Below are positions 1 through 5,977 of a stretch of DNA of 7,019 bases, one piece after another (the stretch's first letter is position 1; each line of letters opens with the position of its first letter). The position numbers and the translations under genes were made by a program. The DNA lies in assembly GCA_905479515.1 (NCBI GenBank), contig CAJQMX010000085.1, positions 1-7,019 on the forward strand, written 5' to 3'. This stretch comes from an uncultured Parasphingopyxis sp. (lineage in GTDB: Bacteria > Pseudomonadota > Alphaproteobacteria > Sphingomonadales > Sphingomonadaceae). The notes beneath the pieces were generated by a model. The model saw only the letters and a list, made by a program, of their open reading frames with translations. It made no database searches and was not told the DNA's origin.

Positions 1-323
1 CTCTTGGAGTCTTCTGTCGGATCATCGGGTTCCCAGATGATCGCGATCGTATCGCCGCGCGTCGCAAGGTGGCGGTCTATGCAGTTGGCCGAAACATTGA
101 TCTTACCATCGGTGAACCAGTTGATGTGAAAGTCGCTTGCGTCGAAGCTCCAGTCGCCGGAAATCTCGGGGCGTTTGATCCAGTCCAGCGTGCGGGCCTG
201 TTCCAGCCAGAAACTTCCGGGATCGGCCAGAGACCGCCCATATTGCAATTCATATTCCGTATTGTCCGCATGGGCCCGCTTCGCCCATTCTTCCGGTACA
301 GGGAAAATATCTTGCTCACTCAC
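1..323 (-). CDS. acs: Acetyl-CoA synthetase (acetate--CoA ligase), N-terminal part, cut by the window edge
   Basis: The enzyme makes acetyl-CoA from acetate, ATP and CoA through an acetyl-AMP intermediate in the cytoplasm, letting cells use acetate. Reading the minus strand from GTG at 323-321 gives an open frame of 107 codons beginning VSEQDIFPVPEEWAK and running off the left edge without a stop. It carries the hallmarks of the Acs N-terminal (ACAS_N) domain: SFWLEQARTLDWI near residues 38-50, then NWFTDGKINVSANCIDRHL and TIAIIWEPDD. These align by eye with E. coli Acs (FWGEQGKILDWI, WYEDGTLNLAANCLDRHL, TAIIWEGDD). The family is about 650 residues, so roughly 540 lie outside, including the AMP-binding core and the acetylated lysine. 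The GTG start is chosen because a perfect AGGAGG sits 7 bases upstream and no ATG gives an equally good fit. The gene is divergent from gspC and has no obvious functional link to it. Confidence 0.95.
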   Translation of the reverse strand, partial: MSEQDIFPVPEEWAKRAHADNTEYELQYGRSLADPGSFWLEQARTLDWIKRPEISGDWSFDASDFHINWFTDGKINVSANCIDRHLATRGDTIAIIWEPDDPTEDSK

Positions 324-330
324 CGATTTG

Positions 331-336
331 CCTCCT
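331..336 (-). promoter_or_regulatory. Shine-Dalgarno site of acs
   Basis: The minus strand reads AGGAGG followed by a 7-base spacer and GTG. This consensus site settles the non-ATG start of the acetyl-CoA synthetase gene. Confidence 0.85.
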
Positions 337-351
337 GATTTCAGTGTCCCA

Positions 352-381
352 ATAGTGAGCCGAGGGCGGGCGAGATAGCAA
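352..381 (-). promoter_or_regulatory. Weak candidate promoter for acs
   Basis: On the minus strand TTGCTA (plus-strand 376-381) and CACTAT (352-357) are separated by 18 bases and would give a leader of roughly 20 bases before the GTG start. The matches to the sigma-70 hexamers are only 4/6 and 3/6, so this is a suggestion resting on position as much as on sequence. Confidence 0.22.
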
Positions 382-429
382 GCCCGTTTTCCTTACGATC
401 ACGATAGAGCGTCTTTTGCCGCTTGCCTT

Positions 430-463
430 CTGTCATCACTTTGTCATGTCTTGGCGATAGCAG
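430..463 (+). promoter_or_regulatory. Candidate Pho box (PhoB site) and -10 region before gspC
   Basis: Positions 430-447 read CTGTCAT-CACT-TTGTCAT: two 7-base direct repeats, 11 bases start to start, differing by one base. This is the architecture and nearly the exact sequence of the PhoB-binding Pho box (CTGTCAT, 4-base spacer, CTGTCAT), which replaces the -35 element in phosphate-starvation promoters. A -10-like sequence follows at about the expected distance: GATAGC at 456-461, or TAGCAG at 458-463 with the 10-base gap seen at E. coli phoA. Transcription would begin near 470, just before the gspC Shine-Dalgarno. The -10 is poor, which is typical of activator-dependent promoters but also weakens the call. 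The orientation points to gspC rather than acs. Confidence 0.5.
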
Positions 464-473
464 ACCAAGGCTT

Positions 474-479
474 AGGAGA
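474..479 (+). promoter_or_regulatory. Shine-Dalgarno site fixing the gspC start
   Basis: AGGAGA lies 7 bases upstream of ATG at 487. It favours this start over the in-frame TTG at 451, which has no comparable site and would add 12 residues unlike a GspC N-terminus. The ATG at 480 is in another frame. Confidence 0.8.
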
Positions 480-486
480 ATGCAGC

Positions 487-1272
487 ATGGCTGACGGACG
501 GCCCGGCCTTTTCCAGTTTGACAGCAATGCCGAAACATCGCCCCGCCGCCTCGCCATATTGATTGGTGCCGGGCTGGCGGCGTTGTTGCTCTTGCTCTGG
601 CTGTTCAGCGGGGACGATAGCGCGCCATCCGAGCCAGCGCCGCCCGCACCACCCGCACCGGTATCTGCAGCCCCCACCCCTCCCTCTGCTGTGCCGCAAC
701 CAGTTGCTGCGGATGTGCCGTCTGTTGCCGAGCTTCGCCTGCACGGCGTTATGGGAACGGGAACAGATGGTGCAGCGATCATTTCAGCCGGGGCAGGGCC
801 GCAGCGGCTGGTTCGGGTTGGCCGCGATGTCGTGCCGGGGGTTCCGTTGCTCGCCGTGGCTGCCGATCATATCCTTGTTCGGGAAAGCGGGCGCGAGGTG
901 CGGCTGAGTTTTGCCGAGGATGGGCAGGGCGGCGGCACGGTTTCGACAGCGGCTGCTGCGGCGGGCTCCCGATCTCCTCAGCGCGGTGATGAAGCCTCGC
1001 GGCGGGAAGCGCTCGAATATCAGGCCGCGCTTGCGCCCTACCGGGTCGACGGCCGCTCGGTAGGCTTTCAATTTCGCACTGGCAGCATGCCGGAATTGTT
1101 CCGTGAAGCCGGAGTGCAGGATGGCGATGTTGTGCTGCGAGTCGGCGGGCTCGGGCTTGAAGATGCGGACGATGTGGCCGGAATTCCTGCCCGTATTCGC
1201 CAGAGAGGGCGCGTCGAGATCGAAATATTACGCGACGGCCAACCCCAGGCAATTATGCTGGATGCTCGCTAA
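487..1272 (+). CDS. gspC: GspC-like type II secretion inner-membrane protein with HR and PDZ domains
   Basis: GspC is the inner-membrane component of the type II secretion system that touches the secretin GspD and helps select substrates in the periplasm. This 261-residue protein has the family order. A short cytoplasmic N-terminus ends in RR (20-21), followed by one TM helix at about 22-40 (LAILIGAGLAALLLLLWLF). A Pro/Ala-rich periplasmic linker covers 46-78. An HR (homology region) domain lies at about 80-142 (ELRLHGVMGTG, IISAGAGPQRLVRVGRDV, ILVRESGREVRLSF). A Gly/Ala-rich linker follows. A C-terminal PDZ domain at about 183-259 contains VGFQFRTGSMPELFREAGVQDGDVVLRVGG. The length is normal for GspC and there is no frame break. 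Unusually, no gspD or other gsp gene follows; the next genes encode a lipoprotein and a TonB-dependent receptor. A candidate Pho box lies upstream. It could be the GspC of a T2SS encoded elsewhere or a paralogue adapted to this locus. The family call is firm; the partner is unknown. Confidence 0.87.
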   Translation: MADGRPGLFQFDSNAETSPRRLAILIGAGLAALLLLLWLFSGDDSAPSEPAPPAPPAPVSAAPTPPSAVPQPVAADVPSVAELRLHGVMGTGTDGAAIISAGAGPQRLVRVGRDVVPGVPLLAVAADHILVRESGREVRLSFAEDGQGGGTVSTAAAAAGSRSPQRGDEASRREALEYQAALAPYRVDGRSVGFQFRTGSMPELFREAGVQDGDVVLRVGGLGLEDADDVAGIPARIRQRGRVEIEILRDGQPQAIMLDAR

Positions 1273-1297
1273 CGCAGCATAGCCGCGAGCCGCGTAG

Positions 1298-1333
1298 TTT
1301 TGTGACATTTTCGTTTCGATGAGTGTCACAAAA
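1298..1333. repeat. Perfect 10-bp inverted repeat upstream of the lipoprotein gene
   Basis: TTTTGTGACA at 1298-1307 is exactly mirrored by TGTCACAAAA at 1324-1333, with a 16-base spacer. No T-run follows, so it does not look like a terminator for gspC. Arm centres are 26 bases apart, about two and a half helical turns. It may be an operator or a hairpin. Each arm, read outward from the centre, contains TGTCACAAAA, which resembles half a Pho box plus its A-rich spacer. Confidence 0.6.
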
Positions 1334-1344
1334 GCACAAAGAGT

Positions 1345-1376
1345 CCGTCATCAAGGAATCACACAGCGCCCATAGA
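1345..1376 (+). promoter_or_regulatory. Degenerate Pho-box-like element and possible -10 before the lipoprotein gene
   Basis: CCGTCAT-CAAG-GAATCAC at 1345-1362 has the 7-4-7 layout of a Pho box, with one good half and one poor half. Eight bases further lies CATAGA (1371-1376). The element before gspC has GATAGC at exactly the same distance, and both share GTCATCA followed 18 bases later by ATAG. Taken alone this is weak; the resemblance to the gspC element is the main reason to list it. Confidence 0.27.
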
Positions 1377-1451
1377 GGCGTCCCCGGAACCCGCCGGCAC
1401 CCATTGCTCGCGGTTCGTCACGCCACAATGGTTCAAAGGGGTTATTTCTAC

Positions 1452-3005
1452 ATGTCACGTATTCGCACCATGCTCTTGATGAGCGCTGCCATTCCGCTTG
1501 CCGCCTGTGGCGCCGACGATGTCGCGTCGCCCGGAGAAGGCAATATCGTTATTGTGACGCCGTCGGTCCCAACACCAACGCCGACGCCCACGCCAACTCC
1601 TACACCAACTCCAACCGGTGCCCGCTTCGAGGCGATCACGCCCGCTGCGGATTGCCCGATGGGTACGACCAATGATGGCACGATTGATGGCGACGATGAT
1701 GGTTCTGTCGATTTCCGTATCTGCCGCCTTGGCGGTACGATCACCGGTACGATGACCCTCCAGAAACTGGACGGCGTTGTCTATTCACTCAGCGGCCGGG
1801 TTGATGTCGGCGTCGACGTCGGCGGTGACGGCATGGCTGCCGGCGGTACGCAGGGCATTCTCAATATCGATCCCGGTGTTGTCGTGATCGGCGCGGGTAC
1901 GGCTGACTTCATGGTCGTCCAGCGCGGTTCGCAGCTCAACGCAATCGGCACGCAGACCCAACCGATCACCTTTACGGCGCGCGCCAATTTCCAAAACGCG
2001 ACCGATGGCTCCGGTACGGTGAACGCCGATTCGATCGGCCTGTTCGGTGGTCTCGTCATCCTCGGCCGCGCTCCGATCAATGATTGCGACGGCGCAGCTG
2101 TTGGCGGCGCTGCCGATTGCCAGACTGCCATCGAAGGGGCGAGCGGCGCGTTCTTCGGCGGCGATCAACCCAATGATGACAGCGGCACGCTGCGCTATGT
2201 GCAGGTTCGCTATCCTGGCTTCGAAGTCAGCACCGGTAATGAACTGAACGGCATTTCGCTGGGCGGCGTCGGTAGCGGCACCGATTTCAGCTATGTGCAG
2301 GTCCACAACAGTTCGGATGACGGCGTTGAATGGTTCGGCGGCACGGTCAATGGCGATCATATCGCGATCACCGGCGCTGACGATGACAGCTTCGATATCG
2401 ACTCCGGTTTTGTCGGAACGCTTCAGTTCCTCATCGCCCGCCAGCGTTCGGCCGGCGGCGACCACTATATCGAAGCGGATTCCAAGTTCGGCGATCAGCC
2501 GCGTTCTGATCCCACACTGGCCAACTTCACCTTCTATGGTGGTGGCGGGTCCAAGAACTTCGGTGTCCTTCTGCGTGAAGGCATTGGCGGTCAGCTCTGG
2601 AACGGTATCATCACGGACAAATCCGAATGCCTGAACCTCAGCGATGATGAAACGCTCAATGGCGGTGTTCCTGATTTCCAGTCGGTGGTTATCGATTGCC
2701 CGACAGCGTTCGGCAGCGAAGGCAGCATCACGGCTGCCGAAATCATGACCCTGTTCAATCTGGGCGCCAACAACAACGCGTCGTTCGCGACCTCGCTGAC
2801 GGATGGTTTCGTCAACGGGCCGAACGAAGATGGTGTTGCGGCGTTCACCGATCCCTCGATCCAGACGGTCGATTATATCGGTGCAGTGGATCAGGCTGCG
2901 GCATCGCCCTGGACGCAGGGTTGGACCTGCGGCCTGTTCGGAGCGGATGATCAGGACACTGGCGACGCTCTGCTCTCCTGCCTGGTCACGCCGTTCTACG
3001 GTTAA
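1452..3005 (+). CDS. Lipoprotein with Pro-Thr stalk and probable beta-helix body, paired with a TonB-dependent receptor
   Basis: This is a 517-residue exported lipoprotein of unknown biochemical function. The signal peptide MSRIRTMLLMSAAIPLAAC ends in an LAAC lipobox with Cys19 as the lipid anchor. Residues 40-55 are eight Pro-Thr repeats, a likely extended stalk. The body is rich in Gly, Asp and short beta-strand turns. It contains GLFGGLVILGRAPIN (196-210), NELNGISLGGVGSGTDF, NSSDDGVEWFGGTVN (286-300) and ADDDSFDID (309-317), motifs I recognise from beta-helix-like surface proteins next to TonB-dependent receptors in Proteobacteria and in Bacteroidetes homologues. Eight further cysteines fall in four close pairs (68/91, 212/223, 393/416, 493/510). 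ATG 1452 is chosen over in-frame GTG 1323 and ATG 1428 because only it places the signal peptide at the N-terminus; AAAGGGG lies 10 bases upstream. The receptor gene starts 84 bases after the stop. Surface exposure is likely but inferred. No catalytic site is evident. Confidence 0.87.
   Translation: MSRIRTMLLMSAAIPLAACGADDVASPGEGNIVIVTPSVPTPTPTPTPTPTPTPTGARFEAITPAADCPMGTTNDGTIDGDDDGSVDFRICRLGGTITGTMTLQKLDGVVYSLSGRVDVGVDVGGDGMAAGGTQGILNIDPGVVVIGAGTADFMVVQRGSQLNAIGTQTQPITFTARANFQNATDGSGTVNADSIGLFGGLVILGRAPINDCDGAAVGGAADCQTAIEGASGAFFGGDQPNDDSGTLRYVQVRYPGFEVSTGNELNGISLGGVGSGTDFSYVQVHNSSDDGVEWFGGTVNGDHIAITGADDDSFDIDSGFVGTLQFLIARQRSAGGDHYIEADSKFGDQPRSDPTLANFTFYGGGGSKNFGVLLREGIGGQLWNGIITDKSECLNLSDDETLNGGVPDFQSVVIDCPTAFGSEGSITAAEIMTLFNLGANNNASFATSLTDGFVNGPNEDGVAAFTDPSIQTVDYIGAVDQAAASPWTQGWTCGLFGADDQDTGDALLSCLVTPFYG
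1569..1616 (+). repeat. Pro-Thr octarepeat coding tract in the lipoprotein
   Basis: Sixteen codons encode eight consecutive Pro-Thr pairs directly after the lipid-anchored N-terminus. The Pro codons use CCA, CCG, CCC and CCT, and the Thr codons use ACA, ACG, ACT and ACC. The repeat is therefore kept at protein level and is not a clean DNA microsatellite. Confidence 0.9.
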
Positions 3006-3019
3006 CCACAAGCATGATC

Positions 3020-3065
3020 GGGCGGCGGCTGAATTTCACATTCGGTCGTCGCCCATTCTTGTTCT
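3020..3065 (+). terminator. Intercistronic hairpin between lipoprotein and receptor genes, possible partial terminator
   Basis: GGGCGGCGGCTGAAT (3020-3034) pairs over all 15 positions with ATTCGGTCGTCGCCC (3040-3054), with three G-U wobbles and a 5-base loop (TTCAC). It starts 15 bases after the lipoprotein stop codon. A moderately U-rich tail, ATTCTTGTTCT, follows. The tail is interrupted, so full termination is uncertain. The hairpin could attenuate read-through into the receptor gene or protect the 3' end of the lipoprotein mRNA. Either would make the lipoprotein more abundant than the receptor. Confidence 0.55.
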
Positions 3066-3089
3066 GCACCAGCATTGAAGAGACCAGCC

Positions 3090-5843
3090 ATGACCAAGAC
3101 ATTTACACTCGCAAGCCTCTTGCTTGTATCGAGTGCACTAACCGCGCCCGCTTTTGCTCAATCGGCTGATGGCGCATCGGATGCGATGACCGCAGACACC
3201 GCTGTTCAGGCCGACGAACCCGTCGATGAGAGCGAGGACGATTATCAGGAAGACGAAGTTGATATTTCGACGGGCGGAGGCAGCGGCACGGCTATCGTTG
3301 TCACCGGGCGCTATATCCCCGAACCCGTCCGTGCATCATCCGAAGTTTTGTCGGTGCTGTCGTCCGAAGATCTGGCGCGGACTGGCGAAGGCGATGCCGC
3401 AGGCGCGCTGCAGCGCGTTTCCGGGCTCAGCCTTGTTGGCGGCCGCTTTGTCTATGTGCGCGGTCTTGGCGAACGCTATTCCCTCGCGCTTCTCAACGGG
3501 TCTCCGCTGCCCTCTCCCGAGCCATTGAAGCGCACGGTTCCGCTCGACCTTTTCCCGACAAGCATTCTCGCGAGCACGCTCGTCCAGAAGAGCTATTCGG
3601 TCAACTATACCGGCGAATTTGGCGGCGGCGTGATCAACCTCACCACCCGCGCCGTGCCCGATGAACCCTTCATCACCTTTAGCGGCAGCCTGAGCGGCAA
3701 TTCCGAAACCACGCTTTCCACCGGCTATACCTATTATGGCAGCGACAGCGACTGGTCCGGCTTCGACGATGGCACCCGCGATATCCCTTCGGTCGTTCAG
3801 GACGCCCTAGATAGCGGTGTCCGTATCCGTTTCGACCAGCCAGAATTCAGCAATCCCGCAGCGCCGGGGTTTGTTGCGGATATCGCCGATATCTCGCGCA
3901 GCTTCCAGAACGCCAATATCAATCTCGTGCAGCGTAATGACGAAATTCCGTTCAACGGCAGCTTCAACATCACCGGCGGCACCTTTGTCGATATCGGCAG
4001 TGATTTACGGCTGGGTTTTGTGGCAACCGCCGGCTGGAGCAATGGCTGGGAAACGCGCGGCGGTATCCGCCAGCAGGGTGAGCTCACCAATAACGATCAG
4101 ACGATCACGGCCAACGTGTCCGACTATCGCTTTCTTTCGACCCAGAACCGCATTGTCGTAAACGGGTTGGTCGGCATCGGTGCGGAATTTGGCGAACACA
4201 GCGTCCGCTTCACCAATCTCTATATCCGCGATACCGCGAAAGAAGCGCGGATCAGCACCTCGGTGTCGCCGGTACGCAGCACGGGCACGATCCAGAATAA
4301 CCAGAATACCGAATGGTTTGAGCGCCAGCTGATGAGCACCCAGCTTGTGGGCGAGTTCGACTTTGGCGATATCAATGTCGATTTGCGTGGCAGCTATGCC
4401 AATGCGCAGCGCCAGGCCCCGTATGAGCGCGAAATCCAATATGCGTTCAATACGGTCGCCAATGATTTCGTGCATGATACGCGCTCTGGCGGCCAGACGG
4501 ATCTGCTCAGCTTTTCCGAACTCAATGATGATGTGTATGGCGCGCAGATCGATCTGACCTACAGCATTCCCACCGGTCGGCGGTTCGATATCAATGCGGG
4601 CTATGCCTATTATCTGAACCAGCGTGATTATGAGCGCCGGGCTTTTCGCTTCGTCACCCAGCGTCAGGGCGGTTTGCCCTTCCCGGTGACCCAGACCCGC
4701 CCGGACTATCTGTTCTCTGATGCGATCCTTGGCTTCTACGATATTTTCGTTGAAGAACGCACGGACGCGCAGGGCGGCGATGCCTATTCGGCGGAGCTTG
4801 AGGTGCATGCCGGCTATGGCCAGCTTGATGTGGAACTGTTTGACGGTTTCAGCATTGCAGCCGGTGTCCGCTATGAAGACGCCGTACAAAGCGTAACGCC
4901 GATCCCCTTCTTCGGTTTCCAGGTGAACCCGCTGTTCGTTGCCCCGCCAATAGCCAATGATTATTGGCTACCCGCGGCCACGCTGACCTGGAACTTCGCC
5001 GAGGATATGCAGCTTCGCCTGGGTGCCTCGCGCACAATCGGACGGCCGCAATTCCGCGAACTGGCTGCGCCTTCCTACACCGATCCGGACAATGATCGCA
5101 CCTATAGCGGCAACCCGGCCCTGATCGACAGCGAGTTGCTGAATATTGAAGGGCGGTTCGAATGGTATTTTGGCCGTGACGAGCTGTTCAGCATCGCCGG
5201 CTTTTACAAGGATATCGAAAATCCGATCGAAACGCTGGCGACGAGCGGGGACAATGACATCAATGTTACCTTCCTCAACGCGCCTGCGGCGACGCTTTAT
5301 GGTGTTGAAACCGAGCTCGTGAAGTTTTTCCCGCTCTATGATTGGGGCGGGATATTTTCTTCTCGTCGTTTCCGGGCCCAGCTCAACTATACCTATACCC
5401 AGTCGGAAATCTCGGTCGCGGCGGGAGACACCACGTTCGTGCCGGGCTTTACCGACCCTCAGCCTGCAACCAACTATTTCGTCGACGGTACCGCGCTGAC
5501 GGGGCAGTCCGATCATATCGTCAATTTGCAGGTCAGCCTTGAGGATGAGGACAGCCTGTCGCAGCAATCCTTGCTCATCACTTATTCGAGTGACCGGATT
5601 TCGGATCGTTCGCCAATAGGCGATGCTCCGAATGTGCAGGAGGAGGGCCGCATCCAGCTCGACTTTATCTGGCGGCAGGCGGTTACACTGTTTGGACAGG
5701 AAGTTCAGGCGACATTGGAAGTCCGCAACATCCTCAACGAGGATTTCCGCCAGTTCTATCAGGCACCTGACGGCTCTTCGATTGACGCACTCAGCTATGA
5801 CCGGGGGCGCAGTTTCTCCTTCGGGCTGAGCACAACATTCTAG
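3090..5843 (+). CDS. TonB-dependent outer-membrane receptor
   Basis: This is a 917-residue outer-membrane beta-barrel with a plug, energised by TonB-ExbB-ExbD; the ligand is unknown. The signal peptide MTKTFTLASLLLVSSALTAPAFA is probably cleaved after Ala23. The mature N-terminus is strongly acidic (11 Asp/Glu between 42 and 58), then IVVTG (69-73) occupies the TonB-box position. The plug runs from about 75 to 190 and includes ALQRVSGLSLVGGRFVYVRG, GERYSLALLNGSPLPSPEPL and GEFGGGVINLTTR (175-187). The rest is alternating strands typical of a barrel, ending in RSFSFGLSTTF with the terminal Phe of outer-membrane proteins. ATG 3090 is preferred to the in-frame TTG 3075 because it begins the signal peptide and has GAAGAG seven bases upstream. 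The gene follows the lipoprotein after a hairpin-bearing spacer and is closed by a strong terminator. The lipoprotein is the likely partner. Length and domains are complete. Confidence 0.96.
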   Translation: MTKTFTLASLLLVSSALTAPAFAQSADGASDAMTADTAVQADEPVDESEDDYQEDEVDISTGGGSGTAIVVTGRYIPEPVRASSEVLSVLSSEDLARTGEGDAAGALQRVSGLSLVGGRFVYVRGLGERYSLALLNGSPLPSPEPLKRTVPLDLFPTSILASTLVQKSYSVNYTGEFGGGVINLTTRAVPDEPFITFSGSLSGNSETTLSTGYTYYGSDSDWSGFDDGTRDIPSVVQDALDSGVRIRFDQPEFSNPAAPGFVADIADISRSFQNANINLVQRNDEIPFNGSFNITGGTFVDIGSDLRLGFVATAGWSNGWETRGGIRQQGELTNNDQTITANVSDYRFLSTQNRIVVNGLVGIGAEFGEHSVRFTNLYIRDTAKEARISTSVSPVRSTGTIQNNQNTEWFERQLMSTQLVGEFDFGDINVDLRGSYANAQRQAPYEREIQYAFNTVANDFVHDTRSGGQTDLLSFSELNDDVYGAQIDLTYSIPTGRRFDINAGYAYYLNQRDYERRAFRFVTQRQGGLPFPVTQTRPDYLFSDAILGFYDIFVEERTDAQGGDAYSAELEVHAGYGQLDVELFDGFSIAAGVRYEDAVQSVTPIPFFGFQVNPLFVAPPIANDYWLPAATLTWNFAEDMQLRLGASRTIGRPQFRELAAPSYTDPDNDRTYSGNPALIDSELLNIEGRFEWYFGRDELFSIAGFYKDIENPIETLATSGDNDINVTFLNAPAATLYGVETELVKFFPLYDWGGIFSSRRFRAQLNYTYTQSEISVAAGDTTFVPGFTDPQPATNYFVDGTALTGQSDHIVNLQVSLEDEDSLSQQSLLITYSSDRISDRSPIGDAPNVQEEGRIQLDFIWRQAVTLFGQEVQATLEVRNILNEDFRQFYQAPDGSSIDALSYDRGRSFSFGLSTTF
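4951..4970. repeat. 8-bp perfect inverted repeat inside the receptor gene
   Basis: TAGCCAAT and ATTGGCTA flank a 4-base loop (GATT) within the barrel-coding region, around residues 621-627. It could form a small mRNA hairpin. It may simply reflect the coding of IANDYWL, and no function is claimed. Confidence 0.5.
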
Positions 5844-5880
5844 ATTCCTTGGGTTTTGGGCCTGGTCACGGTCTTCAGCG

Positions 5881-5914
5881 AAGGGGTGGGGAAGGTCGCT
5901 TCCTCACCCTTTTT
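5881..5914 (+). terminator. Intrinsic terminator after the receptor gene
   Basis: GGGTGGGGAAG (5884-5894) pairs with CTTCCTCACCC (5899-5909) with one G-U wobble and a GTCG loop. The stem extends outward by AAG pairing with TTT, and a run of five T residues (5910-5914) follows. This is a textbook rho-independent terminator, 37 bases past the receptor stop. It separates the receptor transcript from the SPFH gene. Confidence 0.88.
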
Positions 5915-5977
5915 CGTCGATTTTCGAGGTTCACCTCTAAAAATACCCGTGTTGCCCACCTATATCACTATCATGGT

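Noticed and set aside
367..390. Hairpin CGGGC/GCCCG followed by TTTT as a terminator
   Set aside because: The stem is only 5 bp with a 10-base loop, and it lies between two divergent genes where no rightward transcript needs ending.
1301..1330. CRP-type site (TGTGA and TCACA)
   Set aside because: The half-sites are 20 bases apart rather than 6, so a CRP/FNR dimer would not fit in the usual way.
1323..1451. Extended lipoprotein start at GTG 1323 or ATG 1428
   Set aside because: Either would bury the signal peptide and lipobox behind a hydrophilic extension. GTG 1323 also directly abuts and overlaps the inverted repeat.
1569..1616. Phase-variable microsatellite
   Set aside because: The hexamer units differ at their third codon positions, so there is no long identical DNA repeat to slip on.
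1785..3011. Long minus-strand open frame (about 408 codons) opposite the lipoprotein gene
   Set aside because: It is a mirror of a GC-rich coding frame. The plus strand has a clear lipobox protein with family motifs, while the antisense product has no recognisable domain.
4005..4889. Minus-strand open frame of about 294 codons opposite the receptor gene
   Set aside because: It lies wholly inside the well-supported receptor and has no recognisable domain, so it is a codon-bias shadow.
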